Under the pieces are notes generated by a model. It saw nothing but the letters and a program-made list of their open reading frames with translations. It was not told the origin of the DNA and did no database searches. From Gentiana macrophylla (taxonomy: Eukaryota; Streptophyta; Magnoliopsida; Gentianales; Gentianaceae): a DNA stretch of 64,000 nucleotides. This document shows, piece after piece, positions 37,926-50,639 of this stretch. The translations under genes and the position numbers were made by a program. Where the stretch lies: positions 83,416 to 147,415 of the forward strand of contig JAOBSW010000803.1 of assembly GCA_026214975.1 (NCBI GenBank). The letters are read 5' to 3'. Each line of letters starts with the position of its first letter. Within the stretch, counting starts at the first letter, position 1.

Positions 37926-39574
37926 TATGCGAGTGATCTCATTATATTATATTTAATTTGATTTCCTTATAACAAACTATCTACATGATATTTGTCCTTT
38001 TTTCTCTCTCCAAACGATCGCTTTATTAACATGGTCTATAAAGAGGCAACACATGATATTTGTCCTTTATTTTACTGCAACAACATTATTAGGAGGCCCA
38101 ACTCATAATTGAAGAAAGTAGGTTCATATTGTATTATTGTATTATAAAAATAATATGCATCTTTGAATCTTATTTAATAATATGCCAAATAAGTTGTACT
38201 CAAAGTAGTCAATGATGATATATTTTTTCTTGGAAAGTCATGGCGAATAGGTAAAGACAGTTGTCAAATACCTATGAAATAAAATAATTATGTACACTAG
38301 TGTGTTAATATTAATAGAAATGACTATGAAATGTTGATATCATATGCTAGTTTGTTGAGTATTGGTTTGAGCAAAAATGGGGGGAAAAAAATCTTTTATG
38401 TGGGAAAAAATTAAATGGTATATTTGCATACGAACATACAATGTAATAGAACGAGTGTATTAACATGTATTTTGTGTTTATAACGTATAAACGTTCATAC
38501 TTCTATGTTTATTGTTTAATTATGTACATGGAGTCATTTCTCCGACAAAAGAATACACCTTGAGTTACTATTATATCTTGCATTGGCTAGAGAAGTCGAA
38601 GAAATATTACCGTAGAGACGTAATGAACTTGGGATCTTGAGTTGAGAATTTCGATTAGACCAAGTGAGGACAATGATACTAGATAGTTGTGGGATCGATC
38701 TATATATTGTGTCTCAAGTAATGCTGCAAGACCTAAATTCTAAATTGTTACAGGTAGTATCAAAGCCGACTGGCATATAGAACTAAATTTCACACTGTTA
38801 CAGACAGTGGGGGTACAACTAAAGTCATCTGGTAGGGTCATGGCGAGGACTCCTATAAAAACCGACAACCAGATATGAACTAAGTGTCACGTTGTGACAG
38901 ACATTAGGGGTACATCTAGAGTCATCTGATTGGGTCATGGTGAGGACTTCTATCATAACCGACTACTAGATAGAACTAAGTGTCACGTTATGACAGATAG
39001 AACCGACTACCACAAGAGTCCTCTGGTAGGGTCTTTACGATGACTCATAATCCTTAAATAGGGAATGTACTATCTCAAATCAAAAAAAAAAAAAAAATTG
39101 GTGGAAACATTATAATGATATGATGTTGATATACATAATACACTTAACAACTTGATATAATAACCGTAGGCTAAATGAGTTTAATAAGTCTAAGTATTTA
39201 TTAGATACACCGACTCAAGTAACGTCGCTAAACTAAGATTCGGAGTCTTATACTTATGGTAGTAGTTGGTTTATTATATGTAATGACACTACATTGATAT
39301 TTCATATACGTTGAGCCATTTATATACAATTGATTAAACATTTGAATGAGAGTGTCGTAGTAACTCACTTATTATACACAATAGCGTCTTTAAAAGATCG
39401 CATCAAATCTCTTGTTTGGTGTTATAGTGACAATCAACTAATTTCTCATAGTCAATTCCGGAGGTGAGAAACACCTTTCTCCCTGTCAATTTCTGACAAT
39501 CACATTTCACACTTAATTCTAGATCATAGTATCAACTTTCTGTCGGTCAATTATCACATTCAACAGTAAAAACA
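37926..39574. other. Intergenic DNA between LINE fragment and foldback element
   Basis: AT-rich. Apart from the minisatellite at 38765-39055 nothing was recognised. Confidence 0.4.
38765..39055. repeat. Minisatellite, about 97-bp unit, roughly three copies
   Basis: The phrase AACTAAGTGTCAC with variants recurs at 38781, 38878 and 38974. Each unit also has a CATCTGGTAGGGTCATGG-like segment. Non-coding. Confidence 0.75.
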
Positions 39575-39580
39575 CCATAG

Positions 39581-40090
39581 TTAGAACATTAAAAAGCGAG
39601 CAGCTCGTAAACAAGTTCGTGTTCGGCTCGTTAGTGTTCGTGATCGTTTGTTCGTTTAGCTTAACGAGCCGAGCTCGAACATGATTGTAGGCTCGTTTGC
39701 TTAACGAGCCGAGCTCGAGCTTGGTTCGCGAACGTTTGATTATGTTCGCGAACATGCTTATTAAGTTCTGCGAACATGTTTATATAATGTTCGCGAACAT
39801 GCTTATATGCTTATAATATATGTAATTTTAATGTCTAACATGTTATTTTTACATTAGCACTTTGTGTTTTATATCTTAACGAACCGAGCTCGAGCCAAAA
39901 GACAAAAAAATATGTCTAACGAGCCGAGCTTGAGCGAGCTCGAACATTTTATCTTTTAAGCGAGCCGAAACGAATCGAATTTTTGTTCGTTTAACAAGCG
40001 AACGAGCTCGAACGAGCTCATGAGAGCTTAACGAACTCGAGTTCGAACCACCAATATTCAATTCGAATTCGGCTCGTTAACAATTTCTAA
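39581..40090. mobile_element. GCTCG-rich foldback/MITE-like element with 6-bp flanking repeat
   Basis: Dense, overlapping inverted and direct copies of AACGAGCCGAGCTCGA and TGTTCGCGAACATG fill 510 bp. The ends are TTAGAA and TTCTAA. CCATAG flanks both sides (39575-39580 and 40091-40096). The class is not clear from the ends. Confidence 0.65.
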
Positions 40091-40684
40091 CCATAGTGCC
40101 ATGAGAAAAACACAGTGACACAACTAAAGACGCCCTCAACATCTTTGACTTTCAAGCGTGGGCCCTATGAAACAATATACTAGTTCTGATGTTAGTAAAG
40201 TAATCTATCTATCGCAACCAATTCACACACAACGAATGTCACAACCGATGTGTGATAAGCACCTTTGATAATGTGAACACATATAAAGGGAGTCCCATTG
40301 CCACATCACCAATGATCCTACTAACACATCAGATTATAATATTCGTTGTGTCACACGGTTGTTGAGACAATAGCATTACTCTACTAAGACTAAGAAAAAA
40401 CATCAATCCTTTATATATAGAGAGAGAGATTTGTCCTCAAAACCCCATTACATTTTTCATTAGCACATAAATGAAAATCAAAGCCAAGATATTCATCAAA
40501 TCCATATTGTTTTCTCAATAAATGCCTCAAAACACAACAAGTTGCAGCATATGTATAAAGAACTCCCATATATGTAGCTACAATTCACAACCATACACTA
40601 CTCAAATTTGAAGTTGTTAAAATGCAGAACTTAATTACTCATTTAATTTGAATTGGCAGAAATAAAAATTATAAAACAAACAAA

Positions 40685-43600
40685 TCATTCACTTGATCCC
40701 TTAGAACATCCAACAATATCCATGGCTTTTTCGCTCTCTGTGATCTTTTTCTCATGGTAAATTCCTGGTGCTGGCCTGTAGAAAACATATGCAAATAGAT
40801 TCATCAGCAAATAAATGAATAAAAAATAAATAAATAATTAAATCAGCATAATATTTCTGAAGAAAACTTGAAAAAACATGCCTTAAAAGCTTAAAATCTA
40901 TCAAATATCCTTTGTTTTCATAACATTTGAACTGTATGTTTTCATATAATCTCACATATAACAGTATGAAAAAGATACAAAATGCTAACAAACTGTTTTC
41001 ATATATATTCAAATACATTCATCAGTTTTAAAAAAAACACATTTCAGCATAAGATTTTGATATACCTTCAGTTCAGAATCCGTCAAATATGCTTCGTTTT
41101 CTTAACATTCGGACTACATATTTTTGTACCATTTCGTACGGACTCTATGAAAAAGATACGAAATGTTTTCGTACGCAAATAGATTCATACGAGGGGTGAT
41201 ATTTACACAGTGTCTCCACGTGTGGAGACATCATTTAGACCAGACAGTTTCATTCTCAGATATAACTGTGTAGTTCAGATCTAGCCACTTGTATACAAGA
41301 AACAAATAATAAATGAAACATTCTTTAAGAAAGTAGCGAGAGAGAGAGAGAGAGAGAGATATGAATCGTACTCGAGATACAGCACGGTTTCGAGTTCACC
41401 ACCGTAATTTTCTGCAGCAGGAGGGCCATTCACTGTTGTTGTTGCATTAGCAATGCTTGAAGAATATTCAGCTGCTGCATCTATCATTTGGATTTGAGAA
41501 TATTCAACTATTGCTAGAGATGCATCAGTCGTACTGTCTGATCTACGCGATTCCAGCAGCGCTTCTAGCTGCATTTATTAATTTACTCAAAATCATTCGC
41601 GAATTAATCGAATTTTTCTAAATTCGATTCAATCTCAGATCACTGAAAAATCAAAACAAATGTGAGATGTTCTCTATTGAATTATCGAAAAAGATTCGTG
41701 ATTTACGTACCTGAGCACGAAGGGCCTGGTTTTCTTGCACCACTTGTTGTTCCTATGTGGAAAATAAGACAATTTTGAATGTTTTTTGTCATAGAGAAAA
41801 AAAATTTATACTGTTTCATATATATATATATATATATTAATATATATACCTGTTGTCGTGAAATCTCGAGATCATCCTGCAACAATTGCTCCTAAAAAAA
41901 GGTAGATGCATACTAAAATCTTGATAGAAAGATTGCTAAAAGGCTAATTAAATTTTTTTTTTTTTACGACAAACGAATTGAAAAACCTTCTTATCATGAA
42001 CTAACTGCATTCCTGCATAGAGTTTTTGTTCAAGTTCTTGTAATTCATCATAGTTCATCCCATCAAGAGCTTGAACTGTCAGCTGCCTATAAAACCGTTA
42101 AACACGTTGTTAAATTAATATATATACACATTCGATTAGGACTATATATATATATATATATGATCAAGATATATATGGTCACAATAATAACTCGAAAAAA
42201 ACATTACATGTTCTTTAGTTTGAGCTTGGTTTTCTCCTCCTCCAGATATTCTTCAAAAGTAGGCTCTTGCTTGGCTTTAAGTTCACACATTCGATTAAAA
42301 AAAAACGTATAGGTATTAGATATAAGGACACATATAGTGTTTCATGAAGAAAAAGTACAGACAAGATGTTCTAAGTATATATATGTAGCTACATTACATA
42401 CATGACATTGTATCTAACCTAAAGATCCATGTAACTCGAAAAACTCGTGTTATATAATCGTGTTGTTCAAGATTCGGTCATCTTTTGATTGATATATAAG
42501 TCGAATTAAAGTTATAATAAGAACTATAAATATATATATATACCTCTGAAGAAGTTTCCAGTTCAACATTCTTTCCCACAAACCTTCCATATCTTGAAAG
42601 CAAATCAGGCATACTGCATCAAATTTAAACCGTCATAACCGTTTCAACAACGCAAGGACACGTATCATATATATATATATACACACACGCTTGTGCATAC
42701 GCGTCTTATTCTAAATGCATTTATATAAGTACATCAAATCATATAGAAATCAAGGTACATAGAGATCCAAACAACATCAAGTTTATTCAGATTCTCTCCT
42801 CCCTCTCTACGTAATCTTTTCCTGTATAAGTAAACAGTATGCATACACATGTATGTGCACTCAACTAGTATCCCATATACTTCTACCAATCTTCGAGTTC
42901 ATAACGTCATATATACGTGCTATAAAAGTTTTCCATAGTGATTTAAACCTTTTCCTTCAGAAAAGATCTACAAGAATGCAAAGGAAAAGGAAACCGATTT
43001 TAAGCCAATATCCTTCAAATGCTCACCATCAATGAAACAAAACAGTGTATGTTCTTACCTAATTCAGACTAATATAAATAGTAAAACGTAAGAAAGAGAT
43101 AAAAGTTATCTTTAAGTAGTAAACTCTACATTTTTAAGAGAAACTTCTTGAAAGAAACTCAAGTTTGACAAAAAAAAAACTAATCAATATCAATGCTTAA
43201 ACATTAGTTAGTCAGAAGGCGTGTGTTAAAAACTCCACGCACGATCTACTACGTACGACATCATGTTTCAGGTGTATGTTTGATTTTGAAGAGGTCGAAT
43301 GTGGACATACATTCGACTTATGTAAAGTTGAATATTGACCATAAATCGACTTTTCTGAGTTTGAATGTTACCCTAAAAGTCAATTTGGTGTGGTGTATTT
43401 AACGATCTATAATCGAGAATAAGACAGGTGAGGTAGCTAGGTAGGGGTGGGGTAAGGTGTGTGGGTAGAAAATTTATGATACGACGGTTGTAACATAGTT
43501 ATATCAAGTGACATGCTTTATAACCACACATTTTTACTCTTTTCACATAATAGCGGTGTGTTTGATGAAAGAGGGTATAAATATGTGGTTATAAAGCATG

Positions 43601-45260
43601 TCACTGGTATAACAATGTTACAAACCGTTGTACCTCTAAAATTTTCGTGTGGGTAGAGAGTGGGGGGGGTAAGGTGAGGGATGGGTAGGGTAGTTGGATA
43701 AGGGTGGGGTAGTGTAGGGGTAAAGGTGTGTGCTAGTGAGGGTGGAGTAGTGTAGGGGTAAGGTGAGAGGTGACGAGTGAGGGAAGAGGGGGATTTTTAG
43801 CAGTTTACCCTTCGCTTACAGGTGGTATTTGTGAGAATACCACCCAAGGCAAAAACTGATTTTGATTCGCGATTTTCTCCGCTTTTTCCACCTTTGTGCA
43901 CGATCTTAAGGTACACCCTTCCCCTATTGGGTTCCCCCTTCCCAATTAGGGTTTAGTTTGGTTCCAAAAACACCTAAAACGCGAAAATGGGAGTGGTAGA
44001 TCGACAACACGGTGGTAGTCGCACAAATAGGCTCCCAAATTAGTGGTAGATCGGCAAAGCTCCCGGGAAAGAGGTGGGGTAAGTAGTGTAGTTGGGTAAG
44101 GGTGATAGGTGGTGGGTGGGGATGGGGCGAGGGGTGAGAGGTGAAGGCAGTGTAGGGTGGGGTATGGTGAGAATGAGGGTAGGGGTGGGGTGGATGGGTA
44201 GGTGGGTAAGGGTGGTACCGGTGGTGAGACATTCATTTCATCAATTCCTCCCTTTAATTAGTGGCAGCAATGTGGCACCACACTGAAAACCATGACCTTT
44301 CAAAAGCGGATTCTAAACCTCATAATCGACTTTCACATTGACCGGTGGAAAATCGATTCCAGTGTCTAGCTAGAATCGTTCTTGAGATAGTCGATTATCG
44401 CAGTGGTGTCAACACACAGAATTACATAAGTGTGGTGTCACTAGCAATGCTCATTCACACATTGTTTGCAGTAACTTTTATTTTGGTGAAATGGCAGAAA
44501 TTTAGGTTATATATAAATGCACCAAGCACAAACCAGACTCCCACAGCCAACAAATTAACACAGAAAGAACATCACAGAAAATAGTTTATACTCCTAATTC
44601 CACTGCCAATGAAACTAAAATGTGCCTACACAAAACAAGAAGAAAAATAAGGAATTTTTATCTGCCTCCATCCGAGTTTACCAATCAACCTTCAAAAGGT
44701 CGAAGGTGAGCACACCAGAATCGACATTTCCAAAGTTCATTCTTGAGTGAAGAATCAATCTTCAAAAGGTCGAAGCTGAGAATCAAACTCAAAAAGTGGA
44801 CTATCGGTTCAAGAATCAACTTTCAAAAGGTCCCTTTAGTGGTGCACCGATAAAATCGATAAAATCCATGTGTTGAAAAATGTCAGCTTTCTAGACCGGT
44901 CAAAATTTCAGCTCTCTGAACTAAAATTTTCAAGATAATCCCTCAATAATCTTACTATAGCCCTGAAAAAATCTAGCCTTTTAAATGCAAAATCTAGCAG
45001 GAATAATTCTGTCGTCGATAATTTCAAGAACACATGCAACCAAAAAACAAACAGTGAATTAAGCTGATATATACATACCTTGAACTGCAGAAATCAAACA
45101 ACTTTCCAGTACTATTAAAAATAATGACACCAACTTGAGCATCACAAAGAACAGAGAGTTCTTTAGCCTTCTTGAACAGCCCATTACGCCTCTTTGAAAA
45201 AGTAACCTGTCTGCTATTAGCATTCTCAATCTTCTTGATTTCAATTCTTCCTCTTCCCAT
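40685..45260 (-). CDS. MIKC-type MADS-box transcription factor, AGL15/AGL18-like
   Basis: Eight exons join in phase: 45260-45079, 42613-42544, 42269-42208, 42086-41987, 41891-41850, 41752-41711, 41568-41372 and 40775-40685, giving 261 residues. Residues 1-60 form the MADS domain ([33 protein letters not shown]), which binds CArG boxes as a dimer. A short I region (MPDLLSRYG) and a K domain with leucine heptads ([23 protein letters not shown]) mediate dimer and tetramer contacts in the nucleus. The two 42-bp exons are the usual MIKC K-box exons. The C-terminus is Ser/Thr/Ala-rich and unusual. The MADS domain resembles the AGL15/AGL18 group most, but the K and C regions diverge, so the clade is uncertain. 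Exon 3's acceptor (42271) is weak and chosen from phase. Intron 1 is 2.5 kb. Confidence 0.88.
41339..41360. repeat. (GA)n microsatellite just past a MADS-gene splice donor
   Basis: A pure GA tract begins about 11 bp into the intron after exon 7. Reading through the donor gives a spurious Ser-Leu repeat. Confidence 0.85.
43430..44220. repeat. G-rich degenerate repeats in MADS-gene intron 1
   Basis: Plus-strand variants of GGGTAGGG, GGGTGGGGTA and GTGTAGGGGTAAGG fill about 43430-43790 and 44060-44220. Proline-rich open frames on the minus strand come from this composition. Similar DNA lies at 2058-2440. Confidence 0.75.
43468..43646. mobile_element. Mutator-type MITE, 179 bp, 9-bp target duplication
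   Basis: The arms starting GAAAATTTATGATACGACGG and ending CGTTGTACCTCTAAAATTTTC are inverted repeats that continue for about 70 bp, through TGACATGCTTTATAACCACA and its reverse complement. GTGTGGGTA flanks both ends (43459-43467 and 43647-43655). Long arms plus a 9-bp duplication are the signature of Mutator-like elements. Confidence 0.85.
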
Positions 45261-45395
45261 TTTTTTTTTTTTTTTTTTTTTTTTGGATTTTCGTTTTCAA
45301 AATCAAAAACCCACAAACAAAAAACCTTAAAAATCGAAACTTTTTTTTATTTTGGGTAGGATAAAAATCTAATCTTTTGCTTACTCTTGCATGTC

Positions 45396-45405
45396 TATAT
45401 ATATA
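45396..45405 (-). promoter_or_regulatory. TATA box of the MADS-box gene
   Basis: TATATATATA, about 135 bp upstream of the ATG at 45260, with a T-rich run (45261-45284 on plus) in the leader. Confidence 0.5.
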
Positions 45406-45608
45406 GCTAGAGACAGAACTATTTTTGGAAGAAAAAAAAATAAATTTTGGAAGATTAATTAATAATGGGCCGATTTTTAAGTGGGGAAAGGATTGAGGAA
45501 ATCTAAGTAGTTGGAGTACTAGAAAGGGAACATGATTAGGTTCTAAATTTGGAGAAATTAAAATGGTGAAAAAATTTGAAAAAAAATATAAAGAGAGAAG
45601 TTCTCAAC

Positions 45609-45689
45609 AAAAAAAAAAAAAAAAAAAAAAAAAAGGTGAGAAGATAGAGAGGCGTCGAAGAGAGGGGTTTTTTTTTTTTTTTTTTTTTT
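45609..45689. repeat. Poly-A (26) and poly-T (22) tracts 33 bp apart in the MADS upstream region
   Basis: A-run at 45609-45634 and T-run at 45668-45689; together they could form a long A:T hairpin. No coding. Confidence 0.85.
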
Positions 45690-48480
45690 GTTTTACCAAA
45701 GAAAGAATAACAAGTGGCGAAAGGTTGTTGTGTGAAACGGCATTTGGTGTTTGCATGGCATTGCATGACTCTTTTTTTCTTTATATTTTCATTTTTTTTA
45801 CTCCTTTATACATATATGTCCCTTGTATAAAATTTTGTTATTCATCAATTATAATTTTTGTATAATTTTTTTTTACAAATCAAGAAAGTATTAATTCAAC
45901 TCTTTTATATGGATTAGAAAGTTGATTAATTCAATAATTATGACATAAAACGAAATCAATGAATTATTAATGGTATATAATAGTTAATAAGTAAAATGTA
46001 AAATAATGTTTTTTTTTTTGAAGAAAAATAATGTTTTTTAAATGGATAATAGAAATTTATAGTGAAAAAATGTTTGTATTTTGGGAGAAAGATAGAGATA
46101 GTATGTTCTTTCTTATTTATAAATTTATAATGATTGACCCATTTTCATCAATACAAAACTTTAATACACTTTTATTAAATTAAAAAGAGTATTAAATAAT
46201 GGTTAGCTAATACGATAAAAAGTATTAAATAGTGCATTGAATTTCAGATTCAGTATTATAGAAGGAATGTGTAAAACCAAACGGAAATGGTATGTCACAC
46301 CTAAAACATGGAAGGAGATCTTTTATATAATTAATATATATGGCTATAAAAATTGGGTCATATATAATACAATGAATCTTATATCGTGATTAATAGTAAC
46401 ATGGTTAGAGATTTTTATATGAGTAGTATCATGGCCATTAAATTGGGTCATATATGTAGATACAATGTATCTTATATCATGATTAATAGAAAGAAAATAT
46501 TGTTTGGGTTTCGTGTCAAATTCCTTTTTTGCTATTGTTTAGAATGTGTGAATTTCTTAGACCTTGTATATAGTGTAAGAACTAAGAACTCGCCTCATTC
46601 CTTTTTTGCTATAAAAAAATAAAAATTTATCCTCAAGGAGAAAATGTAATTTGAAAGTAATTTTGAAATCTAAAATACCAGATTTTGAAGGTTTTGATAT
46701 TGGAGTATCTTACAAATGTGTATAGATCCTTTGATAGTGTTTCTGTGTACCATTTGTTTTTCTTATCAGGTGTGTACAATTTTTCTTATATGTGTACCGT
46801 TTGTTTTTCTTATCGGTGTTTCTTGATGTAGTCTTTTATCTGCGGTGATTACGTGCGACTTTTTGGACATGCTCCGTGATATTTTTCTCATATGACTCAT
46901 TTTTCTTTCATCTGAGAATGCAATGTGCTATTGATGATGATTAGTGTGCTACTTTTCATTTGTCTTTGCTAATATACTTCATTTCTCCTCACTTACAACT
47001 TCTTTCAACTTATTGAAGTAGTCGGCGAATTAAGCCTTAAATGAGCCTTATATGATCCACGATCACGTATGCGATCATCGATACCGTTCATCGATACCCG
47101 ATCATTATCGATACCGTGTGCCTTATATGATACTGTTAGTGATATTGTGTGCCTTATATGAGCCAGATATGATATCGTGTCCCTTGAATTAAGCCTTAAA
47201 TGAGCATTATATGTGTGCCTTGAAATAGTCACTTGAATTAAGCTTTAAATGAGCGCGATCGACAAATCATCGTCACATTTGCGATCTTTGTGTTAGTGTA
47301 AATCTTCTGCGATTAAATTCGGCTTTCAAATACTATGTCGAAAAGGTATCAAATGAAGTCTCAAAATGAAGATAAAAAAAATTATGAACATTGGTGAAAC
47401 AATTTTGATGATCGGTGTTCTAAATCAAAAGTTACGGTCGTTTATAAGAAAAACGCTCCGGTTAATGGAAATATTTTTCGGCTTTCAAAATGTACGTCGG
47501 AAGGGTATCGTATTTGAAATTCATATTTTTTCACCAAAATTCAAATTAAAGAGCAAAAAAAAAATATGAATTTTGGTGAAATTTTTTTGATGATCGGAGT
47601 TATATAAATCAAAAGTTACGGATGCTTGAAAAAAAAGTAAAAACCAAACAAACCTGAAGTTTGAGCGGATTAAAAGCTGAAAGATATACGCGTCCCTTTT
47701 TTAAAGGGTATTAACATGCTATACGAAATTGTTTGTTTTTTTGTAACTAAAAAAAAGTGTGTCTATTTATTCATTTTGTAATCTTTTTCGTCCTTTTCCA
47801 ATATCAATCTCTCTATATAAAATTGTTTTATTCAATTCAAGCTGAAGGAGAGGTGATGAGTTATTATACACTAGTTATTTGTGGGTTATCAAATGGATGT
47901 GTGATGCATTCAAATCACCTCTACACACACCACTCTATGTGTCCGAAAGTGGATAAAATTATCATTTCACTTGGTATAACTCACAACACCGATGCACCGT
48001 AATTTCTTTCGAATGAGAGGATCACCGTGTAGACCAAAGAAAACGTATGGTAAAATTCACAAAATTTCCACATAAGTATTAGAGTGGTCCGTTGTGCTTG
48101 ACTCGGCTCGCCAAAAAATCTCCTTCCATGTTTTTGGGTGGATTTTTTTGGGGTGGAAAAGGACGGTATAATTCCATGCTTTCCCGGTGGAATAGGCTTG
48201 CCTTTCCCGCTAAGCGAGCACTGGTGAAAACCGGAAAAAGTTCGGTGCTCCGTTGTGTAGCCATCTCGAGTAGCAATTCTTAGTCCGGTTGCGATTTTCC
48301 GTGTTTCTAGGAGTGATACTGGACGAAAAGATATCTTTTGTGAGCTTTGGGATCCGGTGAGATTCGACAAGCTTTCTCATGAAGGAAAAAATAACATTGA
48401 TACGGTAATGATGATTTTGTCGAATGTACTAGGTTCCCTTTTTCTTTTAGCATGCAAAAAAAAATTTGAGGAAAAAAGTG
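45690..48480. other. Intergenic DNA with weak local repeats
   Basis: At 47030-47250 imperfect copies of TTAAGCCTTAAATGAGC and GTGTGCCTTATATGA recur. At about 47366-47640 two copies of a segment containing TTGATGATCGG(T/A)GTT and AAATCAAAAGTTACGG are about 190 bp apart. No gene was recognised; short open frames lack homology I know. Confidence 0.5.
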
Positions 48481-49450
48481 GTTTTTATTAAACGTTGTCA
48501 ATCACGTAAGCTTCAATTACATCAGAAGGTGGATGATTACCCCAATCCTTGAAAGAAAGTAAATCAAAGCCACAACGAGCTAAAAGGTGAGCTGGTATAT
48601 TACCAGTTCTCTTGACAAAAGAAAATGTGATGGAACTAAACAAAACAAATAACTCTTCGCATGCTTTTAAGATTCCTCCAAACTCAATAAGTCCTCTATT
48701 GGAGATTTGAGCCGTTGGATAAGTAAAAGACAGTCTCCTTAGAAAATACAGTGATGGAAACCATGAGTCAATGCTACTGTCAAGGCATGGTAGAAAGTTA
48801 AAGCCTCTCCCCATAGGGCGTTAGTGCATTCCAATAGGGTAAGAAAAAGATATTGTAATGTTACCTTCACTATTGCGTATTATATCTCCGACTGATAGTT
48901 TGTTCTCCAGAATTGATGCATCAAAATTAACCAACTCTCCATGCATGTGCAGGTTTCATCCAAGTGACAGGCCAATTAAGAAGGTGTTGGTTGATTTCCA
49001 ATTTTTGTGAGTTGCTCACTTACTTCGGCAACTAATGTAGCAGCTTGGGTAAGGATTCACAATACATAGATGTCTTCTTCTTAAAAATGGCATTACATCT
49101 GGATTTCCACATGAACCAGAGAGAGTAAATCGCTTTATTACATATACTTTCATCTAGATCGGCGAACATTCCAAGCAATAAGATTCGTAATCGATCCACT
49201 CATCATGACCGGCCTAATTAGCTTGCTTTTTGACCATATACGCTTAGCTACTGTGCATTGAATAAGGCAATGTTCAGTTGTTTCATGAATGTCCATAGTC
49301 GTTATTCTGCGCTTTTGGAGATTAGTATTGACGGAGGATTTGTTGGTGCAAGCATGCACACCAAAGAAAATGTTTTACATTCGGTTGAATTTTATGGACC
49401 ATAACTTGTTCCAAAAAGGTGGTGTGCGAGAGAATTTGAGGAGGAGTTAA
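48481..49450 (-). mobile_element. LINE 3' fragment
   Basis: Minus strand: zf-RVT-like TTEHCLIQCTVAKRIWSKSK (about 49250), then RNase H-like remnants ending FSFVKRTGNIPAHLLARCGF (about 48590). Broken by stops. The closing motif is shared with the fragment at 36653-37925, so both derive from related elements. Confidence 0.65.
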
Positions 49451-49542
49451 TTGGCTGTTTCATGTCGTTTTCCGTGAATTATGTGATGTTGTTGTTATCT
49501 GTAATTTGGATCTTTAACTGAAAATTACGTAAATATATGTGC

Positions 49543-50620
49543 TTTTTTTTTTTTTTTTTGAAATGTTCACTAGAAAAGAAAAGTCGCTCACCAAGCAGCC
49601 GGAAAAGCGAAAACATAGAAGTAGCAAAGCACTAGCAACCTAGTTTACGTTGTCTAAGGGGTAATCTTTCCATTTGTCGATCCAAAGTAAATTTGTCGCA
49701 TCTTAGATTAATCCAAGAGAAAGTGAGAATTTGAATTTCACAAATAATGTCCTCCTCGGTATTTGTCTTGGAGTTGAAAACCATGTTATTCTTCGCTTCC
49801 AAATGCCATAACAAGTAATTTTCCTTGTTGCATCGTTTTTAATTCACATGTTGAGAGTGAAATGTTGAAAAGTTCTTCAATCAAAGGTGTATCAAATTGA
49901 AAGCGCCACCAAGTGGAAATTTGTCCCGAATCTTAGAAGCAAAGCGGGCATTGTGAAAAAATGAGCTTCATCCTCGACGCTAATGTGCAAGATGGGCACA
50001 AAAGATTAGTGAGAGTAATGCCTTTTCTCAAAAGGTTGAGAAGGGTAGGTTACTTGCATTTATCGACCTTCCAAACAAGAACATTCACTTTATAAAGTAC
50101 CAAATTATTCTAACGAAATGTAGAGATGTCGACTATCAATTAAGATTTATCATTATCCAAACAGAGTGCGTCAGTCCGACAACCGAAAAAATCCTCAAGG
50201 ATTGAGACTCCAAATGGGAGTGTCTTTTGTCTTGCATCAAGAAAAGATCCGAGAGAATCAAAGAAGTCCACAAGTTCACTTATTTCTATACCCCACAATC
50301 TCCTCATCCAATCACATTCCTAGTCCCTGGCACGCCTTAAACAACTTTCTATGATCTTTTACTAAACAATCTTTATCACAAGAAAGATTAAAAGGTCTCA
50401 AAAATGACGTTGCGAGGCCTCGTCTCAAGCCAAACATCCCTCCAAAATGTAACTAAATTCCCATTACCCACCTTTCACATAAGAGAAGATGTAAGGTTCA
50501 CTCTATTCTTTATATCTCTATCAACGATTCTAATAATACTACTCCAAACATTTGCCTTTCCTACCCATCCCCAACTCATGATTGAAATCGGATGTTTCAC
50601 CCTAAAGCATGAATATTTGT
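49543..50620 (-). mobile_element. LINE 3' fragment with poly-A tail
   Basis: Minus strand: KVGNGNLVTFWRDVW (about 50430), the reverse-transcriptase tail motif of plant LINEs, then WHLEAKNNMVFNSKT (about 49790), ending in a poly-A tail (T-run 49543-49559 on plus). Several stops. Confidence 0.7.
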
Positions 50621-50639
50621 GTTAGTTGTGGTAATATAT

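Noticed and set aside
38745..38770. GTAGTATCAAAGCC resembling a tRNA-Met primer site
   Set aside because: No LTR edge or retroelement domain could be tied to it.
43924..44236. Proline/histidine-rich frames on the minus strand
   Set aside because: Translation of the G-rich intronic repeat; no codon structure or homology, and it lies in MADS intron 1.
45536..45865. Lysine- or phenylalanine-rich frames near 45600
   Set aside because: They are translations of the poly-A and poly-T tracts.
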